DNA of 64,000 nucleotides from Artemia franciscana (GCF_032884065.1 NC_088879.1:22182038-22246037), one strand, 5' to 3'; positions 10,905 through 22,680 are shown, counted from the first letter of the stretch. Translations and numbers: made by a program. The notes: generated by a model from the sequence alone, not told the origin.

Positions 10905-11745
10905 CAAAACATACTATGTACACACAGTGTCAAAAGGGCATACCAGCAAAATTTTTGGAACAGCTTACCCTATCAAGATGATACTTCTGGGGTATCATAG
11001 GGGATGTCCAATTGACCAATAGGGACATGTGCATGCTAATACTGCTATTTGTACTGCTGCTACTAATACAACACTATTAATGCTACTGTTACTACCACTA
11101 CTACTATGATCCTACCACTACTACTATGATCCTAGTACTATTAAGGCTAAGTGTATAAAAGTGAAAATTTGACAGAATACTGAGGAGCAATTTGAACTAA
11201 ATCAAAACATACTATCTGTTTGCAGATTGTCAAAAGGGTGTATCTCATGAATGGATTTGGGAATTAAGTTGGAACTTTCAAACAATGCTAAAAGAGAAAG
11301 GTGAAATTTGCATGTTACTACTAATAATACTACTACTGCAACTAAGTCACTCCAACAACTACTTCAGTTATAGTTACTTGTAAGGCTAAGAATATTAAGA
11401 TGAAAGGCCATGAAAAGGGGGTCAAAAGGGCACATCAGCAATATTTTGGAATGGCTTGCTGCATCAAGATGAAACTTCCAGGGTATTAGGAGGGAGTATT
11501 CAAGTAACCAGAAGGTAACACGTACATGCTACTACTACTATTAATACTGCTTCTCCTACTGTTACTGCTGCTATTAATACAACACTACTACAGCTACTAT
11601 TCCTCCTACTACTACTACTACTACTATGATACTTGTACTATTAAAGCTAAGTATATGAAAGGGAAAATTTGAAAGAATATTGAGGAGAAGTTTGAACAGA
11701 ATCCAAACACACTATGTGCATGCAGATTGTCAAAAGGGCATATCT
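10905..11745 (+). repeat. Diverged tandem units of ~240-330 bp with (CTA)n tracts
   Basis: Three successive units each contain a form of 'aaatcaaaacatactatgt', then 'gtcaaaagggcat', a 'gatgaaacttc' segment, a triplet-repeat tract (tactactacta) and 'gtgaaaatttga'. Related single units lie at 12855-13100, 34800-35000 and 37850-38190, so the family is dispersed as well as tandem. No coding content is visible. Confidence 0.65.
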
Positions 11746-11984
11746 CAACAAGAGCTAGAGCTCATATGGCACTTGTGACAAGAGTCCCAAGTTATGTCAG
11801 TTATATCCAGTACAGTCCAGTTATGTCAATCCTGCATCTAGAATTTGTGCTTATTCTTGAACTCACGAAAACACTAGAAATACCCCCACTCCCCCAAAGA
11901 GATTGGATCTGGTCCAGTTATGTCAATAATGTATCTAGAACTTGTGCTTATTCTTCCCATCAAGTTTCATCCTGATCTTTCATC

Positions 11985-12850
11985 TCTAAGCATTTTCCAA
12001 GATTTCCAGTTTCCAAGATTTCCATTTCCCCCTCCACCCCCCAATGTCCCCAGATCCAATCCGAATGGAAAATGAATCATCTGAGACATGACATCTTTCC
12101 ATATATCAAGTTCTATTAGATCTGATCACCCATACATGAGATAAACATACCTCATTTTCACAATTTTCTCTCCCTCCAGCCCTCCTCCCAGATGGTCAAA
12201 TAGTGGAAACAACTGTTATCAAATCAATTTGTGCAGGCCCCTGACATGCCAACCAGATTCCAGATTCAATGACAATGTCACCAGATCTGGTCAGGATTTA
12301 AAACAAGAGCTCTAAGACATGAGGTCCTTCTAAATATCAAATTTTATTAAGATCCAATCCCATGTTAGTAAGTTAAAAATGTCTCATTTTTCTGAATTAA
12401 CTGTCCTTCCACTCCCCCCCCCCATATGGCTGAATTGGGGCAGCAACTATATCTAATTTAATCTGGTCTAGTCCTTGATATGCCTACCAACTTCCAGCAA
12501 TTGCTATATTAAAAACATATCTAGTTTGGGATCTTTTTGTTGGGTTAGTTGGGGTTAATTGGGGTAGTTCAGGATTTGAACCTGACAACTCTTGCACCCT
12601 AAGCAAGAATCATACCACTAGACCAGCAAGTCATACTTATGAACAACAATAATTTGTTTTATCAGCAAATAAAATTCTTCTCAACTATCTTGTTTGCTCA
12701 CCCCCCCCCCCAGATGGTTAAATTGGGGAAGAGGCCATTTCTAATTTAGTCTGGTCTGGTCACTGATATGCCTGCCGACTTTCATCATCTTAACTTATCC
12801 AGAAGTGCCCAAACTAGCAAAACCAGGACTGACAGAAAGAAATTGCAATT
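11985..12850 (+). repeat. Interspersed repeat family with C-rich core, about 2.5 units
   Basis: The motif 'ccccagatggt' plus 'ctgatatgcctgcc'-like text occurs near 12190, 12420 and 12710, with 'gagctctaagacatgag'-type text between at a spacing of about 240 bases. The same body recurs at 29825-29990, including 'agaagtgcccaaactagcaa'. No protein is encoded. A tRNA-like head at 12561-12633 interrupts or belongs to this family. Confidence 0.6.
12561..12633 (-). repeat. tRNA-Pro(AGG)-like sequence (SINE head or tRNA pseudogene)
   Basis: On the minus strand, an A-box-like TGGTCTAGTGGTA, an anticodon arm CTTGC-TTAGGGT-GCAAG with anticodon AGG, and a T-arm TCAGG-TTCAAAT-CCTGA (B-box GGTTCAAATCC) are in correct order and spacing. 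The acceptor strands GACTTGC and ACTACCC do not pair, so a working tRNA is unlikely. It sits inside interspersed repeat sequence, which suggests a tRNA-derived SINE promoter. Confidence 0.7.
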
Positions 12851-13743
12851 GCTATATGTCACTGTGCCATGAAAGTTGACTTGAGTATTAAGCTGGAACT
12901 GTTAGAGAATCCTTAAGGGGGAAGATCAATTGACCAAAAGGCAATATGTGTATGCTACTACCACTGCAACTTTTGCTAAAACTACTGCTACTACTACTCC
13001 AATTACTACTTCTATTTCAACTACTTGTAAGGTTAAGAGTATTCAGACAAAAATTTCAGGACCTATTATACAAATTATCAAAAGAGCATAAATGCAATTT
13101 CTGAGGCAAGTTCAACCTAGACTTTGCTGGTAAGGATTAGGTAACTTTGCTGAGGTAAGGATGCTGGGACTGTTTTGAAAAACTGTTCATTTTAGTTTTA
13201 TTGATTTTATTGTCTTGAAAGTTGTTTTTCTTATTTGTATTGCTGAGGACAGCCCTTGGACATAGTGCCAAAATAAAATTTCTAATTTGTTTCCCACTGT
13301 CTTAAAAAATTCCCTATTGTTCTTCTTGTTTTTGGTGTTTGTCACTTAAAAAGGGCACTTGAACTTTTGATTTTCAATGAAATAAGCCCTCTCCTGATCT
13401 TTTAGGATCATTAGTATGATACAATCATCCCTGGAAAAAAAAGGACATTCATCCATTCATTACTACTGCATACCAACAAAAACGTATGTTTTTCCATTGG
13501 TGCAGTAGATGTAAAATGTAAATAGTTCTCATTGTGTTTATTAATAGAGTTATTATCAATAAATATCAATAATACTATGAGTTTTTCTTTGGAAGAAAAA
13601 AAATGTGAAGTTCTATGTTTTATTTTAAATAAGCATTAAAATTCTTTTGATGTATCTATTGTTATCAAGACTCTGTTTCTTAGAGTTTTGGTCAATATTG
13701 ACCTGCATTGATCCTTACTTACAATTAGTTACCACAAACTGTT

Positions 13744-14280
13744 GGATTGACCTTTATATTTAGAAGGAGCATGATATGAGGAATCTAATGGTGCAGTACT
13801 CTTTTTATTTTATTAGCATGTTCCTTCAGAATAGCTACCAAGCTGCAATTTTACTAATAAGAGTAACTTTTGTGCAAATTTAGAGGGTTTTTTTTTTTAG
13901 TTTTCATGAATTTTCATCAACCAATCTTAACTAACCCAATCTCAATCATCAGCTGCCTTAACTATCTACACATCATATTTGAAACTAGGAACCTGCTATG
14001 CCAAGTCCATGAAATATATTTCTTAAGAAAATATTTGTCCAAGATTAGACAGAATTGCTGTGATAATGATTAGATAAGACTGTCCAAGACATGATAAAAA
14101 CACAATAATATTTAGTTCAAGAGAGGAATCACATACCAATATTATAAAGAGGAAAGCACTAAAGTAAATAATCCTAAACACATTGCTGATATGCTGAATG
14201 ATGGCTTTAGCAGAATCTGACAAATTCCTAGTCATCACCCAATCCATAATTTGCAATGTCAACCCCTCTGTTTCATACAT
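13744..14280. other. No gene recognised between two elements
   Basis: AT-rich sequence. The frames at 13870-14073 (+) and 14023-14280 (-) match nothing I recognise. The LINE relic begins about 14281. Confidence 0.4.
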
Positions 14281-15320
14281 CTATGTCATTACTAGTTATA
14301 ACTACTGAGAACATCATCAAAAAGATCAAGAAACTTGTGCAAACAAAGCCATTGGCACAGATAATATTCACCATGATTACTTAAAGAAACAGCCTAATTT
14401 ATTGCAGAGCCAATTGTTGAGCTATTCCAGATTACATTGACTTCAAAAGTCCTCCCTAGTGACTGGACAGTTATCCACATCAAGCCCATTTTTAAGAAGG
14501 GACACAAAGAACTAGCTAGCAACTACAAACCCATCAGCCTCACTTTGGTACTTTAAAGGTTCTGAAAAGTATAATAAATGATCCATTGGTTGACCATCTA
14601 CATATAAAGTATTTACTCAGAAAAAGTCAGCATGGGTTTTGCATAGGTCATTCTAACGGGTGATATGATATTGCCACCAAACTCCTAGACAGAGACCTTC
14701 TAGTAGACATTAAACTGCTAGTTCAAGCAAAACCTTTTGAGAAGGTACAACACAACCTCCTGATACTGAAAACATATGCATATGGAGCCCATGTTGAGAG
14801 TATAGGCTGGATTGAGGCTTTCTAGTCAAACAGAACACAGAATGTCTTCATAAATACCAAATCATGACATTTTCTCTGAGCCTGCCATAGTTCTCAGTGG
14901 TGTCCTGTAGGGAATCATCTTGGGGCATGCACTGTTTAGTATGTATGTCAATGACTGTTCAATAAACCTGAAGAATCTACAGACATTGTATGCAGACAAC
15001 TGTAAACTACTGGGGTTGACCATATGTATCAAAGAACCCAAACTGTTTACAAAGACCTCAGCAGGCTTCCAAGATGGTTCAAACACTAGGGTCTGCAGTT
15101 CAGTGCATTAAAATGTGAAGTTCTTGATTGTGGCCAAAATAACTCTAAACAATCATTTCCTACTGAGAATGACCAACTCAAGGCGTTAAGTGAAAAAAAA
15201 ATTAGATATCATTATTGGTAGGAACCTTAAGTTCCATAGCCATAAACAAGCTGCAAAAGCAAACCAGGAAGCTGTGTATAGCAAGGAAACTCTATTAGAC
15301 AAACATAAACATGGTAAGGA
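14281..15320 (+). pseudogene. CR1/Jockey-like LINE reverse transcriptase relic
   Basis: Reading across frames on the plus strand gives the standard RT series: TDNIHHDYLK (fingers), IKPIFKKGHKELASNYKPIS, QHGFCIGHS, a KAFDKVPH-like segment near 14730-14760, VVLSGVL followed by a stop where Q-G is expected, GHALFSMYVNDCS, then the catalytic box as LYADNCKL (14983-15006) instead of YADD. Downstream FQDGS and LKCEVLD-like text fits the thumb. Several stops and frameshifts plus the Asp-to-Asn change in the catalytic pair show that it is dead. The order and spacing of motifs make the RT call strong; the clade is less certain. A foldback MITE cluster follows directly at 15334. Confidence 0.82.
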
Positions 15321-15333
15321 AACTCTATTTTTA

Positions 15334-16404
15334 AGGTAAAATTCTAGTTAATTGACTTCTTGTTATCTCAGAAAGGGTTTAGGTTATGAAAATTAAACTT
15401 TCAGGGATGAATCTACAGACTAAAGTATTTCCTGGGAGGGTATTTTGAAGCAACTACCTCCACTCCTTCTCCCTCTAGAGGGCCCTACCTTTAAAAATAT
15501 GTGTGTTATAGAAGTGAAACTTTGCAGAATAGATTTTCTGCTTAACTGAAGTACAACAAAATTGTTTTCAGCTTCATAACTTTGCTCAATTCCATTTTAT
15601 AAGATTTTAAAGATATATAAATATATTTCCTAAATAAAAAAAAAAAAAAAAACATTGATATGGCTCAAAATTCTACTCAAATAACAGGAATTGCATTTTC
15701 AGAACTAAAGGCAGAGAAAAGCAACTAGTAACTGAAAATCAAGGTAAAACATTGTTTTGTCAAAATTTCATTAGGTATAGACTTGTCATGTACCCAAATT
15801 TCAGGGCTCTCTAGAGGGAGAAGGAGTAGAGGTGGGTACTTTAAAATACCTTCCCAGGACATACTTTAGCCTGTAGACCCATCCCTGAAAGTTCTAGAGG
15901 GAACCTTCCCACAACATACTTTAGCCTGTAGACCCATCCCTGAAAGTTTTATTTTCCTAGCCTAAACCCTTTCTGAGATAACAAGAAGTCAGTTAACTAG
16001 AATTTTACCATGGTAAAATTCTCCCTCTAGAGGGCCCTGAAATTTGTCTACATGACAGGTCTATACCTAGCCTATTAAAATTTTGACAAAACAACATTAA
16101 AACTATTTGCATATCTTTAAAACCTTAGAAAATGGGATTGAGCAAAGTTATGAAGCTGAAAACAATTTTGTTGTATTTCAATTAAGCAGAAGATCTATTT
16201 TGCAAGGTTTCACTTTTATAACAAAAATGTTTTTAAAGGTCATCAAAAGTCAAGGCCCTCTAGAGGGAGAAGGAGTGGAGGTAGGTACTTCAAAATACCT
16301 TCCTGGGACACACTTTAGCCTGTAGACCCATCCCTGAAAGTTTCATTTTCCTCACCCAAACCCTTTCTGAGATAGCCAGAAGTCAATTAACTAGAATTTT
16401 ACCT
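15334..16404. mobile_element. Foldback MITE: one full copy plus a truncated tandem copy
   Basis: The first copy starts aggtaaaattctagttaatt (15334) and ends with the inverted version ...aactagaattttacca at 16010, with inverted arms of well over 100 bp. The next base begins a second copy, tggtaaaattc (16011), whose left arm is deleted to tccctctagagggccc and which ends at 16404. The outer 8-mers TATTTTTA (15326-15333) and TAATTTTC (16405-16412) match 6 of 8, suggesting that the tandem pair sits in one aged target site. It is the same family as 27480-28142. No coding content. Confidence 0.75.
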
Positions 16405-16479
16405 TAATTTTCTTGTAGGCCTACTTCATTTTATCAAAATTTCAATTTTTAAAGGTTTCATTTCATAAAGAAAAGACTT

Positions 16480-16645
16480 TCAAAGGTCAGTGCATTCTAG
16501 AGGGAGAAGGGGTGGAGGCAGATACTTTATAATACCTTCCTGTTCTACACTTTAGTCTCCATCCTTGAAAGTTTTATTTTCCAAGCATAACCGCTTTCTA
16601 GGATAGCAAAAAGTAGCTGGTCTAGAATTTTATCAATCATTTATA
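16480..16645. repeat. Degenerate right arm of the foldback MITE family
   Basis: Contains 'tctagagggagaaggggtgg' and, further on, 'tccttgaaagttttattttc' and 'tctagaattttatca', in the order seen in the right arm of the element at 27480-28142 but more diverged. No left partner is visible. Confidence 0.6.
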
Positions 16646-17147
16646 AAATATTCTCAGGTCTTTGTTCAAATGGTTTCCTGGTCTTAATAATATGGCCTAC
16701 TTGTGTTAAAGCCTCTGATTGTCTCTATCCTATGTGAAATATGGAATTTGAAGCATTTACTCTGTCCAGGCCAATACTGAAATTTACCTATGCCTTTTCA
16801 ATCCGCATTGGAGAAATTTAAATTATTTTGAGACATTTTTATTATAGATGGCAGGGCAGACGGAGACCCATCTCATGAGCGTACCGCATACACAAATTTG
16901 TGTGGTGTGTGGGTAAGGTACAGGTAGTTACATTTTGTGTGAATCTAGTGTTTGACCCACAGGTGGGTACAGGGGGCTCTGCTTCCCAAGATTTTCTTGC
17001 GCCCTCTTTATTTTTTCTGTTTTTCACCCTTTTCTAGAATAAATTTGGTCTATTATTGGCACATTTGTCACATTGGGCTCTCCAAGATTTTGCTCTAGAC
17101 CCGCCCCTGGTTTGACCTGTGAAGATATAAGCTGGTTTATATTAAAA
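16646..17147. other. No gene recognised
   Basis: The 61-codon minus frame at 16842-17027 has no recognisable family. Nothing else stands out. Confidence 0.4.
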
Positions 17148-18298
17148 AGCTCGTGATAACGGGCTCTAAGTAAATATCTATATATATATATATAAAAATA
17201 AGTTGTCTGTGTGTGTGTGTGTGTCTGTCGAGTGACGTCATGTTTGTGTGTCGACTGACGTCATGTTTTCGACTGACGAAATTACAAACCGGGACATCGG
17301 GACACAAATGACGACCGGGACACCGGCACATAGGGAATATAAATGACGACACTCAAAGAGAAAGCGACCGGGACACAAGGAATGTTCGATTAGCAATCAC
17401 CATCAACAAAGCATCGGGACACAAATGACGACCGGGACACAGGGAGTATAAATGACGATCAGGACATAAGTAAAAAAAAACTAAAAAAATAAAAAAAGGT
17501 AAAAACTATAAGAAAACTAAAAAGAAAAAAAAACAAAAACTAATAAAAAAACTAAAAAAGCTAAAAAACTAAAAAAACTAAAAAAAAAAAATAAAAAGGA
17601 AAAAAATGAAAAATAAAGGAGAAAAACAAAACTAAAAAAACGAATGTATATACAGACCGGGACACCGGAATACAAATGACGACCGGGACACAGGGAATAT
17701 AAATGACGACCGGGACACAGGGACACAACTACGAGGGGGACGCTGGGGGGCACAAGGGGACATATAAATGACAGCGGGGACACAGGGAATGTTCGATTAG
17801 CAATCACCATCAACAAAGCTCAAGGGCAATCATTAGAATCATGAGGTATAACTAAAAAACTAAAAACTAAAAAAAGACCAATTAAAAAACGAATGTATAT
17901 ACAGACCGGGACACAAATGACGACCGGGACACAAGGAATATAAATGACTCGGGATACTGGAAGAGAAATCACAGACTGGGACACCGGGACACAAATGACG
18001 ACCGGGACACAGGGAATATAAATGACGACCGGGACACAGGGACACAACTACAAAGGGGACGCCGGGGGGCACAGGGGGGTCCCGGGACACAAATGACGAC
18101 CGGGACACCGGGACACAAGGAATATAAATGACACCCGGGACACACAAAGAGAAATCACAGACTGGGACACCGGGACACAAATTACGACTGGGAAACAGAA
18201 AATATAAATGACGACCGGGACACAGGGGCACAACTACAAAGGGGAAGCCGGGGGGCACAGGGGGATATATAAATGACGACGGCGACACAGGGAATGGT

Positions 18299-18492
18299 CG
18301 ATTAGCAATCACCATCAACAAAGCTCAAGGGCAATCATTAGAATCATGAGGTATAGATCTGAATACGGATTGTTTTCCCATTGACCATTATATGTTGCAT
18401 GTTCAAGAGTCGGTAAACCTGACAATCTATTTATATGCACAGACAATGGGACAGCAAAGAATGTTGTATATTCGCAAGTTTTACGTAGTTAA
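18299..18492 (+). pseudogene. Helitron helicase C-terminal remnant, copy 2
   Basis: This is the same remnant as at 6033-6227. It reads RLAITINKAQGQSLES, a stop, then [10 protein letters not shown] one-base deletion in the T-run after that shifts the rest (QLYVACSRV in copy 1) out of frame. This copy retains LES where copy 1 has stops, so each copy preserves different residues of the ancestral helicase. Truncated upstream repeats of the block at about 17384 and 17791 stop earlier. Confidence 0.82.
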
Positions 18493-18494
18493 AA

Positions 18495-18617
<123 letters not shown>

Positions 18618-19324
18618 CAGGTGGGACACAGGGACACAACTACAATGGCGCGTAACTAATATGGCGCGTAACGACTTACGCGCGCGGGGGGGGCTTGGGG
18701 GGTGAGAAGCACCCCCAACAGCTAGTACAATATATGAATCAAAAGAATCGAATTTTGATGCTTATTCAAAACATAACACTCGTCAAGTTTGATGTTACCC
18801 ATCCGAAATTACGAGCCTGAGAATGTTTTCCCAGTTCTGAAAAAGGATGAAACATCCCCAAAACATAAGTGATCAATTTTTACCAGGAGAAATATCAAGG
18901 ATGTATGTTTATTTGTTTTTTTTCCGGGTGTCATCCTATCTAGTTCGTCCAGTTCAAATTCTTTTATTCAATTAATGTAAAAAAAAACTACAATCCAAAA
19001 AAAAGCTCCAAAGGACCCAGAAGCCTGTTAACTGGTAAAACAAAAAATATAACATTACATATTAATCATTTGCAGGCTACTGAACTAGGACTAGACAAAA
19101 AGAAACAAGAAGTAATTCTCACCAATCCTTATGTGAAGACAATCAATCTCCGCATCACTTATCAACAACAACAAATCTCACTTTGTCAGTAACATTAAAA
19201 ATTGAAACTAAGTAAAAAAAAATCAACAAAGAACACTTCACTGAACATCCAATTTAAAATTACAGTATTGTTTCGACCAGTAGGTCATATGCGTTCATTT
19301 TATTTGGTTTATCTGTGCCTTCTG

Positions 19325-20650
19325 TAATCAATGGTCAGGATAAGATCAGCTTGACCAGTCATCAAACTAGAATACTGACCAAAATTCTCCTACGTAGAAT
19401 CCAAGCAATTACAGCCTCCGTTCTGGGTGAATACCAAGCTGGCTTCCGACCTGGACGATCGACCATTGACCAAATCTTCACCGTTCGTCAGCTCATGGAA
19501 CGCTTTGTCGAGTCCAACAGAGACCTATATCATCTCTTTATTGACTTTTGGCAAGCCTTCGACTTAATCTGGAGGAAAGGTCTGTGGCACATCCTAAGAC
19601 ATTACGGTATCCCCAACCAAATCGTCACGAATATTGAGAATATATACAGCCAATCCAGAAGCCGGATACTCACCACTGATGGACTCTCTGATGAATTCTC
19701 AACATCCTCGGGAGTTTTACAAGGATGTATTCTGTGGCTCCACCTGTTCAACCTGTTTCTTCACGCCATACTGTCACTGATACCAGACGAACATGGAGCC
19801 AAAATAGGTGGAGTCCTAGTAAACAAGCTCGCCTATGCTGACGACATCGACCATCTCTCTACAACGGCCGCTGATCTCCAAAGACAAGCAGACTGTCTCA
19901 ACGAAGCCACAAAACCTTTTGGTATGCAAATTAACGCCAAAAAAAAACGAAAGTTATGGTCACGTCACGCCAAAAACAAGCAGCTACTCCTTCCATAATG
20001 ATTGACGGCCAGCCAGCTGAAACGGTCGACCAATTCGTCTACCTAGGCAGTCTTCTCACAGCGGACAATTGTCATACCTTTGACATCAAACGCCGCCTAG
20101 CTCTTGCTAGCTCCAGTTTTTAAAGGCTCACAAATATCTGTAAATGCCGAAACCTGTCGAACCAGCTGAAAGTTCAACTTTTTAACAGCCTGATTGTGCC
20201 AATTGCTATATATGGGTGTGAGACCTGGACCTTGAAGATCGAAAATGAGCGTAACCTACATACATTCGAGATGAGATGTCTCCGTCGCATCGCAAGAATC
20301 ACCTACACTGAACATGTGACCAATGAGGAGGTGCTAAGACGGCTGAAGTCCCCCGACACAATCCTAAATAAAACCAAACGACAACAACTGCGATGGCTCG
20401 GGCATGTCAAGAGAATAGACCACGACTGTCTACCAAAAATATCCCTTGAAGGAACCATAGACAGATCTCGACCACGAGGAAGACCTAGCAAGAGGTGGAT
20501 TGAAAACTTTGACCGAAAGCGCATCGTTGAGTTGACTCGAACTGCACACGATAGAACAATGTACCGAGCCCTAGTTCATGCCCTGTCGAAAGAAGTGGCC
20601 CCAAAACGTCCCGCGAGGATAGACGGGACTTTAGTAAGTAAGTAAGTGAG
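19325..20650 (+). pseudogene. RTE-like LINE reverse transcriptase, nearly complete, two lesions
   Basis: The plus frame from 19315 carries ISLTSHQTRILTKILLRRI, EYQAGFRPGRSTIDQIFTVR, LFIDFWQAFD (usually FxKAFD), LQGCILWLHLFNLFL and the catalytic LAYADDIDHL, with the YADD pair intact. A frameshift in the A-run near 19940 moves coding to the frame with DQFVYLGSLLT. An in-frame TAA at about 20120 follows. An open frame from 20196 then gives IYGCETWTL, QQLRWLGHVKRI and KRWIENFDRK, the conserved C-terminal region of RTE/CFDP2-like LINEs. The copy ends with a (TAAG)n-type tail at 20632-20650, a usual LINE 3' end. The endonuclease part is missing (5' truncated). It is much less decayed than other LINEs here. 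Confidence 0.9.
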
Positions 20651-21299
20651 TCTGTAATCACTAGCTTGCTTCGGTTTCATTTCAGTCAACATTAACAGAA
20701 CTAGATTATGTATCACTTAACTTGCTATCAGAGGAAACTTATTCACCTGTAGCAACTGCCTGCGGTGAAAATCAGGGATCAAAGTACTTTAACTGTGCTT
20801 TGTAATACAGCAATTAAAGTACACATATAACACAATTATAATAAATTATAAATTTTTACCTTATAATCTGTCACATATTTCCAGATATATAAAATTAATC
20901 AGATAAAATAAGGATAATGAAACCAAATAAAATAGTAAATAACTCTAAAATAAAATGATATGGGAGGGGGCATCATGGTCTGCAAAATCTAAATAATACG
21001 CATCCATCTACCACTTACCTTGCTATTTGTAAAGGTTATTCACGTGCAACAAACTGCCCGCACTTATAAACAGGAAAAAAAAGTAATGCAATTTGCTTGA
21101 TGAAACAGCAATTATAATGCTTATACAACTCAATTATAATAAATACACATATAACATGTAACCTGTCACTTAAATCAAAATTTAAAAATATAAACAAATA
21201 AAACACAAATAAGACAAATCTAAAAAAAAAACTATAGAGGAAAATTTTTTCGAATGAACCAAACAGTAGTCTTAAACAGATTACTTAATAAGTTGGTGC
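20651..21299. other. AT-rich stretch, no gene recognised
   Basis: Two similar segments (20650-20880 and 21000-21190) share phrases such as 'atacagcaattaaagtacac' and 'aacagcaattataatgctta', so they look like a diverged tandem duplication. Nothing coding was seen. Confidence 0.45.
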
Positions 21300-21911
21300 T
21301 TAGTCATCCAGGCCAGATTCAAGGAAATATGATGGAGATATAACTAGTCATTTCTCTGAGAAGGGGCTAACATAGGTCTCTGTAACCTAGGTACAGCACC
21401 TGTTGGGCCAAGTATAGACTCCTTTACTTTCCTTTCTGCTTTGCCAGGGCTGCTGGTAACTGCTGACATTGTGGGGAGGCTTGAACCTTTTCTATTTGGG
21501 TTTTAGACTGTCATTCAGGCTATAGACTGCATTTTGAAAAAGTCTTGGTGCTAACTTAGAAAGCAGTTCAAAAACCGATTTTATAGCCTGAGTTAGATCA
21601 TAGATCTGCTTAGCAACACCTTCAAATGTGGCCATTTACCTTATGTCGAGTTCCTGAACAGAAGGTTGATTATGAGCCATTGGAGGGAAAAAGTCTGTGT
21701 GTATCATGGGGATGTGCTCTGTATGAGTTGGAAGTCCTTTCTTTAAGACATCAGCAGCAGTCCTCATGAGGACATTATTGGTGAAAGAGTAAGTAACAAT
21801 AGCTTTTTTTTTCTTGAGTATTGGACACTCCTTGGAACTAGCAGCATACTTACCATTGGAATTTGGGCACTTAAACACCAACTCTTCCTTTATTATCTTT
21901 GATTGGGACAT
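21300..21911 (-). pseudogene. LINE ORF1 (gag-like) relic with degenerate CCHC knuckle
   Basis: The minus frame 21911-21636 reads ...FKCPNSNGKYAASSKECP..., a degenerate copy of the CX2CX4HX4C zinc knuckle in which the second Cys is Ser and the His is Tyr. It continues YSFTNNVLMRTAADVLKKG. Further minus-strand text below 21636 gives IYDLTQAIKSVFELLSK in frame with a later stop. Such ORF1 proteins bind LINE RNA. The knuckle spacing supports a Jockey-like gag. The loss of metal ligands and the stops mark it as dead. Confidence 0.6.
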
Positions 21912-21944
21912 TATTAACTACATTATTTATAAATTTTTACAATC

Positions 21945-22680
21945 AATTATTCTTCTTCAACAAAAAAACGTGCTGGGAGATCTCCGTGAAAATACAGGAA
22001 TGCCATTGAACGCACCGGAAGTGCATAGATATCCTTCAGCTTTAAGAGTTGGACAGGAGCGTAGGTTATGGATTGTGGGACTTACACCACTTTCAGATGG
22101 AGATTACAGATGGGCGAAAGTAGAGATTGAAAAGTAGACATCCATGCCTTTGAGCAGTAATATAGATGAGGATACAGAAGAGAAAAGTATAAAAGACACA
22201 GAATAGAAAAAGGAAAATTGTCTTTCAGTTTTCTTATGATCCGCAGTGCTCTTGAAACTTTAACTATTATTAGCTGAATATGCTGCTTGAATGTTAGATT
22301 TTCATCCAGAAGGAGTCCGCGGAATCGCACATATCGGAAAGGTGGACCTATATAGGACCTCTTGAAGTAGGAAGTTCCATTGCTGTAGGACAACTCTTGT
22401 CTATAAGGGAAAAAATAAGTAGGTATGGCTTTTTTATATTCATAGCTAAAAGATTACTATAAAACTAATAATAAATTTTCTCACACATCGCTTGTAACTT
22501 AAGTGTAAGGGGTTCTTAGTCTGTAGCCGATGCACCTAACGTACTGTCATCAGCGAATGCGGTCAATTCTTCAGGCCTATTGGATGCAGCAGCGGATGCG
22601 ATTCGGGAATCATATTTTTGACACAATCCACAGCAGATTTAGTATAATGATGGTAAAGACCATTTTTGAACGGCTTAAAC
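21945..22680 (-). pseudogene. LINE reverse transcriptase C-terminal half, relic
   Basis: On the minus strand, a frame around 22540-22580 carries AFADDSTLGAS, the RT catalytic box with both Asp kept. Then 22393-22082 encodes LLLDENLTFKQHIQLIIVKV, RALRIIRKLKDNF and LCLLYFSLLYPHLYYCSKAW, typical of the CR1/Jockey region after the palm. The tail near 22000-21950 resembles PAQLLKLKDIYAL. Stops and frameshifts separate the parts. It lies upstream, in the minus sense, of the ORF1 relic, so the two are not one LINE in normal order. Confidence 0.8.

Larger units (their letters stand above)
10300..13743. mobile_element. Long-TIR, apparently non-coding DNA element (~3.44 kb)
   Basis: The left end reads acagtttgtggtaacaaact then gtaagtaag (10300-10329). 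The right end, reverse-complemented, reads acagtttgtggtaactaatt then gtaagtaag (13743-13714). Similarity continues inward through aaaactctaa and aatagatacat to about 10440 and 13605, so the inverted repeats are about 140 bp. No ORF of interest lies inside. The interior carries (CTA)n-bearing diverged tandem units, a second repeat family with a C-rich core, and a tRNA-Pro-like segment. No clear target duplication was found. The left-end sequence recurs at 17148-17176 and 18726-18930, so this is a family. Confidence 0.6.

Noticed and set aside
12561-12633. Functional tRNA-Pro gene
   Set aside because: The acceptor stem does not pair and the sequence is embedded in interspersed repeats.
17640-18300. 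Regularly repeated units that might suggest a CRISPR array
   Set aside because: The units are directly contiguous minisatellite without unique spacers, inside a Helitron, in a eukaryotic genome.
17860-18321. 153-codon minus-strand ORF rich in CPGRHLYSL repeats; similar ORF at 45631-46062 (+)
   Set aside because: It is a translation of the 27-bp Helitron minisatellite, whose length is a multiple of three; not a protein gene.
21814-22137. 107-codon plus-strand ORF
   Set aside because: Antisense to LINE ORF1 and RT relics with recognisable motifs on the minus strand.
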